Source: a virus. Taken from it: a DNA stretch of 33,289 nt. The stretch covers positions 1 to 33,289 of the IMG/VR virus record IMGVR_UViG_3300025128_000178. One strand, 5' to 3'. Position numbers and translations under genes: made by a program. Below are positions 1-5,831 of the stretch, piece by piece (positions within the stretch are counted from its first letter, which is position 1; each line of letters opens with the position of its first letter). Under the pieces are notes generated by a model that was not told where the DNA came from, made no database searches, and saw only the letters and a program-made list of their open reading frames with translations.

Positions 1-1
1 A

Positions 2-343
2 ACCGAAGAAGATCACGAACTAGGTCATAGTAATAGTGGTCATGAAATCACAGAAGCACAATGCGAGGTCATCTGCAAAAGATTAACCGAAGCATTAGAC
101 AACGGAGAAACGGAAGAATATAAAAAGAGTTATTACAACTTTATTAATAATCTTCCTCTTGTTAAGTGCGACACTTGTGAGGGAGTAGGAGAACGAAACG
201 ATCAATACGTTCAAGGAGAATGTAACGCTTGTCATGGTAAAGGAGAACGTAAGGACTTTGCAACACATTACCCTTTTGAGATAAAGAACGTTGAAGAATT
301 TAGGAACTTCATCAGAGAATCAGGAGGATTCGCAATCAGCTAG
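2..343 (+). CDS. Partial gene: protein with two DnaJ-like CxxCxGxG zinc motifs
   Basis: The reading frame is open from the window edge to TAG at 341-343, so the 5' end is missing (113 codons visible). It holds CDTCEGVG and, 17 residues later, CNACHGKG, the paired CxxCxGxG motifs of the DnaJ central zinc-finger domain. No J-domain HPD motif is seen in the visible part. The residues before the motifs are acidic and probably helical. It could be a free-standing phage zinc protein or the tail of a larger one; DnaJ-type zinc domains have been reported in marine podovirus proteins. A strong terminator follows 20 nt downstream, so this is the last gene of a plus-strand transcript. The zinc motif is clear; the function is unknown. 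Confidence 0.75.
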   Translation, partial: TEEDHELGHSNSGHEITEAQCEVICKRLTEALDNGETEEYKKSYYNFINNLPLVKCDTCEGVGERNDQYVQGECNACHGKGERKDFATHYPFEIKNVEEFRNFIRESGGFAIS

Positions 344-363
344 AACACTTCTCCTATAGTGGG

Positions 364-398
364 AAAGGACGGAAGCTCCCAGCTTCCGTCCTTTTTTT
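364..398. terminator. Strong bidirectional rho-independent terminator
   Basis: A perfect 14-bp stem (364-377 with 381-394) with a CCC loop runs into seven T's at 392-398. On the opposite strand the stem is followed by TTTCCC. It sits between the end of the plus-strand gene at 343 and the minus-strand nuclease gene ending at 708, so it can stop both convergent transcripts. Confidence 0.9.
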
Positions 399-449
399 GT
401 GTTTGGTGTTAGTGTTCGTATTGGTATTAGGCCCATGTCCGTCCCGGCC

Positions 450-473
450 AGCTCTGGACTCCTGAGCAGAGCT
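450..473. repeat. Hairpin AGCTCTG/CAGAGCT
   Basis: Perfect 7-bp arms (450-456 and 467-473) with a 10-nt loop, inside the first copy of the tandem repeat. Confidence 0.6.
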
Positions 474-492
474 AACAAGCAAGCAAGCCCCC

Positions 493-515
493 AAACCCTT
501 ATCCCATAAGGGTTT
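493..515. repeat. Hairpin AAACCCTTAT-CCC-ATAAGGGTTT
   Basis: Perfect 10-bp arms with a 3-nt loop. The right arm is part of ATAAGGGTTTCCG (506-518), whose reverse complement recurs at 6002-6014 in the other gene-free region. Confidence 0.7.
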
Positions 516-585
516 CCGACCGACCAACTGCTGTGTTTTAACTACCAGCTTCCATCCCGGGCTGGACCCAGAGCAAACAAGCAAG

Positions 586-638
586 CAAGCAAGCAAGCTG
601 AAACCCTTGTAGTATAAGCGTTTCAGCTTGCTTGCTTG
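586..638. repeat. Long hairpin with perfect 19-bp arms built from AAGC units
   Basis: Arms at 586-604 and 620-638 are exact reverse complements (AAGC units followed by CTGAAAC) around a 15-nt loop. It sits between tandem repeat copies 2 and 3. No T-run follows, so it is not a typical terminator. A small GGGC-GAA-GCCC hairpin (644-654) follows. Confidence 0.8.
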
Positions 639-707
639 GGCGAGGGCGAAGCCCGAGCCAGTACCATCCCGGTTGCTGGACCCAGAGCAAACAAGCAAGC
701 AAGCAAG

Positions 708-1136
708 CTACCCAGTCAATTGTTCCTTCGTCCTATCTCTAACGAGAAAGGTCAAATGACTTTGGACGAAGGACCAATTGACTGGGCTAGAGAGAGAAAG
801 GGGAGAAAGAGAGAGACCTTGTTCAGAGAGATCTCTTACTTGGTCAGAGGAATAAATATAAATGTCATATTTTCTTGGACTACTCTCCAAGACCCTCTTG
901 ACCAAGATAAAAGCAGGGGAGTTTTTACGTTCTTCATGGTAGGCAATTTGGTGAGGAGACATATTAACTCTATTACTTTTTGTTACCTTCAATTCAACAG
1001 TAAAGTAAATACCCTCTTTGGTAGTGCCTAAAACATCTGGTATGCCGTGATTAACCCGTGATTCCAAGCGAATCCAAGAAAACTCCGTCAAGTTTTTTCG
1101 TACTTGTTGCCAAAACAATTTTTCAGGTTGTGCCAC
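708..1136 (-). CDS. VRR-NUC/Holliday-junction-resolvase-like PD-(D/E)XK nuclease
   Basis: 142 aa. The core has G-I-P-D-V (about residues 30-35) followed by V-E-L-K-V (about 47-51), the PD...ExK active site of small VRR-NUC/HJR-type nucleases. Such enzymes cut branched or flap DNA; a role in phage recombination or genome processing is inferred. The start is GTG at 1136, since no in-frame ATG lies near and homologous-looking sequence begins at once; there is no clear Shine-Dalgarno, and TATAAT lies about 12 nt upstream, so the message may be nearly leaderless. The last 40 residues are low complexity (Ser/Leu-rich) and end inside a 23-bp inverted repeat (711-786), so the C-terminus looks like a recent add-on. 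It is the only minus-strand gene in the early region. Confidence 0.75.
   Translation of the reverse strand: MAQPEKLFWQQVRKNLTEFSWIRLESRVNHGIPDVLGTTKEGIYFTVELKVTKSNRVNMSPHQIAYHEERKNSPAFILVKRVLESSPRKYDIYIYSSDQVRDLSEQGLSLSPLSLSSPVNWSFVQSHLTFLVRDRTKEQLTG
711..786. repeat. Inverted repeat with 23-bp arms inside the nuclease 3' end
   Basis: Arms 711-733 and 764-786 match at 22 of 23 positions (CCCAGTCAATTG ... CAATTGACTGGG), with a 30-nt loop. It lies within the coding sequence of the minus-strand nuclease, just before its stop codon at 708-710, and directly abuts the AAGC repeat block. Confidence 0.85.
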
Positions 1137-1231
1137 AGTAAAAATATTATACTTTATTGGTAGAAATGAGTTGTATTTATGGGATATTTATTATAAGGTG
1201 GGTATGTAATTTATTAACAAAAGGAACAATT
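1137..1231. promoter_or_regulatory. Divergent promoter region between nuclease and early operon
   Basis: Both first genes point away from this 95-bp AT-rich gap. On the minus strand TATAAT lies about 12 nt before the GTG start. On the plus strand TATACT lies at about 1151-1156. No good -35 boxes are seen, so the assignment rests on position and the -10-like hexamers. Confidence 0.4.
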
Positions 1232-1669
1232 ATGAAATTTTTAGAAGAAAAAGAATATAAGGGGTATTCAATTTATGTGTATGAACAAAAACCTTCTCCA
1301 GAATGGGAGAAGCATTGGGAGACTGATGATCTTCGCGGAGATGAACTAGGAACTCATGCTTACAAAATATTTAATAAACAAGGTGAACAAGTAGGGATAG
1401 ACAGATGTTGTATGGGTGATGAAGGAGCTTGTTTTGAAAACGCAGAAGCAGATATTGACTGCGGAGATGTTGATGATGTTGTAAGGGAAACAAGTATGAA
1501 TGATGAAGAAATGATGAAACTTGTTTACAGTTTAGCGGAGTTAGATGAACACAGAAGAAAGGAATTAGCGATACTACTTTTATCTACAACATTAAATCCT
1601 CTAGCAGTAGAACAAACTGCTGGGTTTATGGTGGGGATAGCAGACGTAATGACAGAGGAGAAAAGCTAA
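1232..1669 (+). CDS. Unknown acidic early protein
   Basis: 145 aa from ATG at 1232, preceded by AAAGGA at good spacing. A longer frame begins at 1157 but its extra residues lack an RBS and look non-native. The N-terminus (MKFLEEKEYKGYSIYVYEQ) and a following stretch with two adjacent Cys and D/E-rich segments suggest a small folded domain, then a helical C-terminus. First gene of the plus-strand early operon; its stop overlaps the next start (TAATG). It ends in EEKS, shared with four other genes here. Not recognised. Confidence 0.7.
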   Translation: MKFLEEKEYKGYSIYVYEQKPSPEWEKHWETDDLRGDELGTHAYKIFNKQGEQVGIDRCCMGDEGACFENAEADIDCGDVDDVVRETSMNDEEMMKLVYSLAELDEHRRKELAILLLSTTLNPLAVEQTAGFMVGIADVMTEEKS

Positions 1670-2037
1670 TGAAGTATAAAATAAGGTATCAAGATACTAT
1701 GACAACGTATCTTCTTGATGAGACTTTTAATACAGAAAAAGAAGCTGAAAACTTTATCAACTTAAATCTAGGTGAAGGCAGTTGTTATGAGGTGGAATTA
1801 AAGGAAAACGACAATGAACCAACAAAGAAAATTCATATTGACTTTGAATGTGTCACTAACTTTTTAGAAGAATACGACTATTGGGGTGGTGACGGGTGGG
1901 TTACTGAAATATTAAATGGGAATATTGATCTAGAGTTAATGCGTAAAGCAGTCATCTCTCATTCAGTTGGCAACAGAGCTGAGTGTCAGCAATGTGTTGA
2001 TGATATGTTTATAAAAAAATGGTGGGAGAAAGACTAA
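1669..2037 (+). CDS. Unknown early protein
   Basis: 122 aa, starting within the TAATG overlap behind GGAGAAAAGC. It starts with a beta-rich stretch and ends with a Trp-rich tail (KKWWEKD). It contains single Cys residues but no clear metal motif. Its own 3' end carries GGAGAAAGACTAATG, a variant of the repeated gene junction of this operon. Not recognised. Confidence 0.65.
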   Translation: MKYKIRYQDTMTTYLLDETFNTEKEAENFINLNLGEGSCYEVELKENDNEPTKKIHIDFECVTNFLEEYDYWGGDGWVTEILNGNIDLELMRKAVISHSVGNRAECQQCVDDMFIKKWWEKD

Positions 2038-2171
2038 TGAGCAAGGTAATAAACATTAAACCTTACATAGCTAGACGTGTAAACAAAGAAGTACGCGAGC
2101 GAGACGAAAAGTATTGCGAGCATTGTGGAATGCCAAAGGACGAATGTCCGGGATATAAGTGTTGGATATGA
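2037..2171 (+). CDS. Small four-cysteine zinc-finger-like protein
   Basis: 44 aa. ATG at 2037 overlaps the previous stop (TAATG) with GGAG upstream; it ends at TGA 2169-2171. Cysteines are spaced C-x2-C-x6-C-x4-C (YCEHCG...ECPGYKC), which fits a small treble-clef or zinc-ribbon fold. The N-terminal half is basic (YIARRVNKEVRER), suitable for nucleic-acid contact. Likely a regulator or host-takeover protein; function unproven. Confidence 0.6.
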   Translation: MSKVINIKPYIARRVNKEVRERDEKYCEHCGMPKDECPGYKCWI

Positions 2172-2308
2172 ACGAAGAAATAAAGAAATTAGTTGATGAT
2201 TTGGGTTGGGAATATCAACGCATGTCATCAAGTGGGAGAGAGACATATAAACAATTATGTCTCAAACTTGGTTGGAAATTTGAATGGAATGATGAGGAAC
2301 TAGGATGA
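2168..2308 (+). CDS. Small early protein, unknown
   Basis: 46 aa. ATG 2168 overlaps the previous stop by four bases (ATGA) and the stop at 2306-2308 overlaps the next start at 2305, so it is translationally coupled on both sides. The sequence has two similar short helical units, each with L-G-W (DDLGWEYQ and KLGWKFEW). Not recognised. Confidence 0.55.
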   Translation: MNEEIKKLVDDLGWEYQRMSSSGRETYKQLCLKLGWKFEWNDEELG

Positions 2309-2604
2309 AATTTAAGTATCGACCCCTTCCCGATCTGGTAACGATTAAACCTTCTAAGATAGACGGACTAGGTCTATTCGCTACCCAAGATATTCCAAAA
2401 CCTAGAATTATAGGAAGAAGTCACGTTCAGTTTACGGACGAATGGGAAAGGACACCTGTTGGTGGATTTTTAAATCATTCAGATACGCCTAATTGCGTGG
2501 TAGTTGGCTTCTACCCAGAATCCCCTATAAAAGATTTATATACTATTAAACCAATCAAGAAAGGTGAGGAACTAACTGTTTACTACACCATAGATCAGGA
2601 GTAA
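2305..2604 (+). CDS. Minimal SET-domain protein (predicted protein lysine methyltransferase)
   Basis: 99 aa. It has the core SET features in order: G-L-G-L-F-A (21-26), F-L-N-H-S-D-T-P-N-C (55-64, the NHS...PN block that binds S-adenosylmethionine and forms the pseudoknot), and K-K-G-E-E-L-T-V-Y-Y (85-94) with the terminal Tyr residues expected at the active site. The SET family transfers methyl groups to lysines of proteins; here no pre- or post-SET zinc domains are present, so it is a stand-alone core. In a phage early operon a host target is plausible but inferred. ATG overlaps the previous stop (ATGA). Confidence 0.85.
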   Translation: MKFKYRPLPDLVTIKPSKIDGLGLFATQDIPKPRIIGRSHVQFTDEWERTPVGGFLNHSDTPNCVVVGFYPESPIKDLYTIKPIKKGEELTVYYTIDQE

Positions 2605-2606
2605 GA

Positions 2607-3038
2607 ATGAAATTTAAAATAGATAAAGACGTACCTATACCAAAAAGATTTGAAAACGCAGTAAGCAACAACAGTATCTACACGGAAATCGTACCCCAAT
2701 TAACAATAGGAGACTCCGTAGGTGGGCTAACTCAAACACAAGCAAATAGCTTAGCTACCTTTATGAAAAAGCAAGGTAAGAAATGCACTACAAGAAAAGT
2801 AGATAAAAGACCGAGCCGAGAAGCTGAATACAGAGTTTGGTATGTAGCAGATATAGCACCTGAAACTAAAGTTATCCCGGACACGGCTTTACCCATAGAT
2901 AATGTTTGTATTTGCAACAACGACATAATGAAAGAAGCAGAACTACACGAAGATGATAAGAATATCGTTGAAGATATGTACGAAGTAAACAAGATCATTA
3001 ACCAGGAATTCAATTTAATAAAAAATAAGGAGAAATGA
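2607..3038 (+). CDS. Conserved small phage protein (DUF7303-like)
   Basis: 143 aa, preceded by CAGGAGTAAGAATG. The N-terminus (KDVPIPKR) followed by a G-D-S segment (36-38), then KKQGKKCTTRK and YRVWYV, is the pattern of a short phage family of unknown function whose members read 'PIP.R ... GDSF ... G.....R......RVWR'. Beyond about residue 90 the sequence is a non-matching acidic, probably helical tail. Family placement is from memory of the pattern and moderately sure; function is unknown. Confidence 0.6.
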   Translation: MKFKIDKDVPIPKRFENAVSNNSIYTEIVPQLTIGDSVGGLTQTQANSLATFMKKQGKKCTTRKVDKRPSREAEYRVWYVADIAPETKVIPDTALPIDNVCICNNDIMKEAELHEDDKNIVEDMYEVNKIINQEFNLIKNKEK

Positions 3039-3238
3039 TGGAAGATTATAAAGATTATAAATCTGTAGTTTCTAATACTACATTTCATTTATCAAATGAT
3101 GAGGGCGATATATTAGAAAATGCAGACGGAACTATCAAAGAGTTTTATTTTAAAGGTAGATTAAAACTTTTGGAATATCTTTGCGAAGATATAACTGTTG
3201 ATGATTTAGAGGAAGTAGAGAATGCCAGACAACATTAA
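3035..3238 (+). CDS. Small early protein, unknown
   Basis: 67 aa. ATG 3035 overlaps the previous stop (ATGA) behind AAGGAGAA. Acidic; it contains a short segment (NDEGDILENADGTIKEF) that looks like a beta-hairpin, then a helix. A second in-frame ATG follows directly at 3038. It overlaps the next gene by 17 nt. Not recognised. Confidence 0.6.
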   Translation: MMEDYKDYKSVVSNTTFHLSNDEGDILENADGTIKEFYFKGRLKLLEYLCEDITVDDLEEVENARQH

Positions 3239-3464
3239 CCCGGAGCATTACAAAGAAGGCCCCATTGAATGTATTGAGGTTATCAAGGCAAGCATGACTC
3301 CAGAAGGATTTGAAGGTTACCTAAAGGGATCCATTTTTAAATACTTATGGAGATACGAACGCAAGCATCTGGGCAACGAAGTAGAGGATTTACTAAAAGC
3401 AGAATGGTTTTTAAAACGACTAATACAGGAGAGAGTGGACGACAATGGACATAGAGAAACTTGA
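3222..3464 (+). CDS. DUF3310 phage protein
   Basis: 80 aa. NPEHYKEGPIECIEVI at the N-terminus, then G-F-x-x-Y-L-K-G-S-x-x-K-Y-L-W-R-Y and K-A-x-W-F-L, is the signature of DUF3310, a small helical family very common in phages (sometimes annotated SaV-like or nucleotide kinase without biochemical proof). The length is normal. It lies within the early operon, overlapping neighbours on both sides (17 and 20 nt). Identification is firm; function is unknown. Confidence 0.85.
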   Translation: MPDNINPEHYKEGPIECIEVIKASMTPEGFEGYLKGSIFKYLWRYERKHLGNEVEDLLKAEWFLKRLIQERVDDNGHRET

Positions 3465-3570
3465 ATACATACAACAGACTTTGGAAGAAGTGAAAGAAGA
3501 TAGGCCAGATAGAATAAAAATTAGAGTTTCGTTGGCACTTATAAAAGATATGAAAAAGGAGAAAAGCTAA
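3445..3570 (+). CDS. Very small early protein ending in EKS
   Basis: 41 aa, MDIEKLEYIQQTLEEVKEDR at the start; highly charged and probably a single or paired helix. ATG 3445 lies within the end of the DUF3310 gene (overlap 20 nt) behind GGAGAGAGT. The end is the repeated junction GGAGAAAAGCTAATG (3558-3572), giving C-terminal KEKS and overlapping the next start by one base. Supported by tight coupling and the junction repeat rather than homology. Confidence 0.55.
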   Translation: MDIEKLEYIQQTLEEVKEDRPDRIKIRVSLALIKDMKKEKS

Positions 3571-3785
3571 TGGGTAAAGAATATTTAATAAGGAAACATA
3601 AACAACATTTCAAGCATTTAACTTGGAATGAGTTTATTACATGTGAAAAGTTAGAGTTAATTCATGTGGCACTACAAGAGCTACAACAGGAATTTACTAT
3701 TTCTGATACTAACTCACATTTAGAAGATGCTCTTAAATTTACAGAAGATTTAAGAGAAAAGTATTTGATTAAGGAGAAAAGCTAA
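3570..3785 (+). CDS. Small early protein ending in EKS
   Basis: 71 aa, mainly helical and charged, not recognised. It starts within one copy of the repeated junction (3558-3572) and ends with the next (3773-3787), so its stop overlaps the following ATG by one base. Confidence 0.6.
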   Translation: MGKEYLIRKHKQHFKHLTWNEFITCEKLELIHVALQELQQEFTISDTNSHLEDALKFTEDLREKYLIKEKS

Positions 3786-3937
3786 TGGAAGATTTTGTAC
3801 TAGATATACAAATTAATGTGAACGATACTGATGAAGATACACACATTAAAACTTTAACTGCGTCTGTGCTTAAAGATGAAACTTTAATAATGGTTATGGA
3901 AGATGTTGCAAAACATTTAAACGAGGAGAAAAGCTAA
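3785..3937 (+). CDS. Very small acidic early protein ending in EKS
   Basis: 50 aa, acidic (MEDFVLDIQINVNDTDEDT at the start). It starts within junction copy 3773-3787 and ends with copy 3925-3939 (C-terminus NEEKS). Beta-strand-like N-terminal half, helical C-terminal half. Not recognised. Confidence 0.55.
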   Translation: MEDFVLDIQINVNDTDEDTHIKTLTASVLKDETLIMVMEDVAKHLNEEKS

Positions 3938-4134
3938 TGGCTAAATTAAAAATAGGTTGGTGCGAAATATCAGTAGACATAGACGGAGAAAAAGAAACTT
4001 GGCTAGGAAATATAAGAAAAGTAGGTCAAGAAGAAAGTGTGGTTGAAGTTCCGCGTTGGGACGAAGATACCGAAACAGAAACTATAGAAACTTATGACAT
4101 ACCTAACAACTGCATGACTCAGGAGAAAAGCTAA
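3937..4134 (+). CDS. Small acidic early protein ending in EKS
   Basis: 65 aa, starting within junction copy 3925-3939 and ending with copy 4122-4136 (C-terminus TQEKS). The sequence alternates hydrophobic and charged residues (a small beta sheet is likely) with an acidic D-E-D-T-E-T-E-T stretch. Not recognised. Confidence 0.6.
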   Translation: MAKLKIGWCEISVDIDGEKETWLGNIRKVGQEESVVEVPRWDEDTETETIETYDIPNNCMTQEKS

Positions 4135-4367
4135 TGGCTAAAGATTTATTTATGGACTTGTGGGAAAGGACTACGAATATGTTTGGTGGTCAACAAGAGA
4201 TAGACTCAAAGATACTTAAACGCAAGGTTAAGTATTATGTAGTTCCTAAAAAAGATGGTATTCCCATTATTAGAATACACGAAGATGAAGATGAAATTTT
4301 TAACGACCGAAAATTGCATAAGCGAGTAGTAGGAGAGATAATTAACAAAATAACAGAGGAGTTATAA
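4134..4367 (+). CDS. Small early protein, unknown
   Basis: 77 aa, starting in the last junction copy (4122-4136). It contains a basic patch (KILKRKVKYYVV) followed by an acidic EDEDE patch. The stop TAA at 4365-4367 is directly followed by the next ATG, with GAGGAG upstream. Not recognised. Confidence 0.6.
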   Translation: MAKDLFMDLWERTTNMFGGQQEIDSKILKRKVKYYVVPKKDGIPIIRIHEDEDEIFNDRKLHKRVVGEIINKITEEL

Positions 4368-4514
4368 ATGGCTAGTGAATATATTTTAGATAAACTTAGT
4401 GGTGAATACGTTTTAGTTTGTTCTGATTCAAGCAGACCAACAATACGTTTAGGCACAGATGATTTGGCAACGGCTAAAGCTAGAGCCAAACCACACATGA
4501 ATTTCAATGACTGA
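4368..4514 (+). CDS. Very small early protein, unknown
   Basis: 48 aa (MASEYILDKLSGEYVLVCSD at the start). RBS GAGGAG lies 7 nt before ATG 4368. It ends TGA 4512-4514, overlapping the next gene by 8 nt. Not recognised; supported by RBS and operon packing. Confidence 0.5.
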   Translation: MASEYILDKLSGEYVLVCSDSSRPTIRLGTDDLATAKARAKPHMNFND

Positions 4515-4761
4515 GTTATATAAAGACAAGTTTCCTTGTCACCCTACGTTTCAAATTGATTTGTCCCGGAACAAAACAATAGATTGGACTTTAAAAATGG
4601 TTCCTCCTGAATCTATCTATTGGAAAACCGGGAAGATTAAAAAGAAAGAAATAAGAATTCTATCTAAGGTTACGCCAGATGAACGTAAAGAATTCACTGA
4701 TGAGATCTTTTTAGATATATACCCCCCAATAATTAAACAACAAAAGGTAAGACAACTATGA
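4507..4761 (+). CDS. Small early protein, unknown
   Basis: 84 aa, starting MTELYKDKFPCHPTF and with a basic middle (KTGKIKKKEIRI). It overlaps both neighbours by a few bases (start inside the previous gene, stop 4 nt into the next). Not recognised. Confidence 0.6.
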   Translation: MTELYKDKFPCHPTFQIDLSRNKTIDWTLKMVPPESIYWKTGKIKKKEIRILSKVTPDERKEFTDEIFLDIYPPIIKQQKVRQL

Positions 4762-5093
4762 TTAGACAAATAGCTTATTTAGATAAGCCACAAGCAAAAG
4801 CAGTAATTCAATTATTTAAAAGAAGTCAGCTACAGGATCTGGCCGTCTTTTTAAGTATTGATAGTAAGAATAATAAAGGCCCCTATAAATTATGTTTAGA
4901 TTGCCCACAAGATTCACACCCACGAATCAATGCAAAAATACAAGACGTAGCTGACACGCTAACCGATGATGACAAGCAAGCTATATTAAGTATTGATTGG
5001 CAGATGTATGATGATGCAGAAATACTTACAGAACAAATAGGAATGACCCCAGACTACAAAGAATACGTTGAAGAACAAGAGAGGAATCAATGA
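4758..5093 (+). CDS. Early protein, unknown
   Basis: 111 aa, starting in an ATGA overlap. An N-terminal helical part (PQAKAVIQLFKRSQ) precedes a C-L-D-C pair at about residues 51-54 and an acidic helical tail. Not recognised. It is coupled to the next gene by another 4-nt overlap. Confidence 0.65.
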   Translation: MIRQIAYLDKPQAKAVIQLFKRSQLQDLAVFLSIDSKNNKGPYKLCLDCPQDSHPRINAKIQDVADTLTDDDKQAILSIDWQMYDDAEILTEQIGMTPDYKEYVEEQERNQ

Positions 5094-5338
5094 CTGAGTA
5101 CACAGACAGAGTAAGGCAAACTAAGTTTAAACTAGATGCTGAGAAATGGGGTAGAGGTATCAACTACTATCATTTTAATGACGGAGTTAGAGAAATTCGT
5201 TACAACAACGGAATATCTAAATTTGAAAATATCCACACCGGGCTAAAATGGACGACCTATCCAAAAAATCATGAGGAATCTATTTACGATAAATTCAAAA
5301 AACTTTTAGCAGACATTAGATTTAAAACTACTGATTAA
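5090..5338 (+). CDS. Last gene of the early operon, unknown
   Basis: 82 aa, starting in an ATGA overlap behind GAGAGGAA. Rich in aromatic and basic residues (KWGRGINYYHFNDGVREIRY), which suits a small beta-sheet domain. Its 3' end overlaps the convergent terminase small-subunit gene by 11 bp, with no terminator between. Not recognised. Confidence 0.65.
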   Translation: MTEYTDRVRQTKFKLDAEKWGRGINYYHFNDGVREIRYNNGISKFENIHTGLKWTTYPKNHEESIYDKFKKLLADIRFKTTD

Positions 5339-5831
5339 TAATCACGGCTTCTTCTGCTTCTAATAAAGGTTTGTAATCCCCAAGCAATTTTTGGATCCTT
5401 TCTTTTATTTCTATTTCGCTGAGAGAATCAAGCGTCCCGGTACGAACTTCTTTACGTTCAACATACAAGCCAGCAGCTCTACCTCTTTGAACTTCAGCAG
5501 AAACCGCAGCCGTTAAGTTACCTTTGTCTATGGCCTGATCTCTAATCTTAGCTAACTCTCTAACGTGACGACTAAACGTAACCTCATACTTTTTGTCCAG
5601 CTCTGCCTGGAGACCCTGAATGTAACGAACAACAAGCGGATACTTTTGAGGGTTAGTTAACTCCGAAGCTCTGACAGCAGCAGAACTCTCAGCGTAACCA
5701 GCCGCAAGCGCGCATTCAGTTTGAGTTTTAGATCCGTCATTGTAAACGTACTCTTTTGCAAACTTAGCTTGTTTAAGTGTCAGATGCTTTTCGTTCTTTC
5801 CAGATATGTTTCCTGATATTCCTTTTGGCAT
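5328..5831 (-). CDS. terS: Terminase small subunit
   Basis: 167 aa. After a short basic leader, residues about 17-70 read LTLKQAKFAKEYVYN, then TQTECALAAGYAESSA and a conserved R-A-S-E-L, the DNA-binding helix-turn-helix of the Terminase_2 small-subunit family. This part recognises the packaging site and loads the large subunit. The C-terminal part is helical, as expected for ring assembly. ATG 5831 has AGGACA upstream. The large subunit is not in the window. The adjacent 570-bp gene-free stretch with repeated TCTAAC motifs is a candidate binding region, which is inference. Confidence 0.85.
   Translation of the reverse strand: MPKGISGNISGKNEKHLTLKQAKFAKEYVYNDGSKTQTECALAAGYAESSAAVRASELTNPQKYPLVVRYIQGLQAELDKKYEVTFSRHVRELAKIRDQAIDKGNLTAAVSAEVQRGRAAGLYVERKEVRTGTLDSLSEIEIKERIQKLLGDYKPLLEAEEAVIINQ

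Larger units (their letters stand above)
441..708. repeat. About 2.4 copies of a ~113-bp tandem repeat ending in AAGC tails
   Basis: Three related blocks begin with TCCCGG at 442, 555 and 667 and end in three to five AAGC units (ending at 488, 598 and 708). Blocks 2 and 3 share an exact 34-nt stretch (561-594 equals 675-708). Block 1 matches CAGAGC-A/T-AACAAGC at 467-488 with one change. Each spacer between blocks holds a hairpin. The block is much more GC-rich than the surrounding DNA. No gene is supported here. Confidence 0.85.

Noticed and set aside
354-698. 114-codon minus-strand frame over the tandem repeats, with three ACLLVCSG-like units and an NTNTNTNT stretch
   Set aside because: It starts at TTG with no RBS, is low complexity and simply translates the DNA repeats and the terminator.
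441-708. Possible CRISPR array
   Set aside because: Only 2.4 units of ~113 bp with AAGC simple repeats; no regular 25-40 bp repeats with unique spacers and no cas genes.
636-1031. 131-codon plus-strand frame
   Set aside because: Antisense to the nuclease gene, whose PD...ExK motifs support the minus strand; no RBS or recognisable protein.
3222-3464. Nucleotide kinase annotation for the DUF3310 gene
   Set aside because: No P-loop is present; that label is inherited annotation without motif support.
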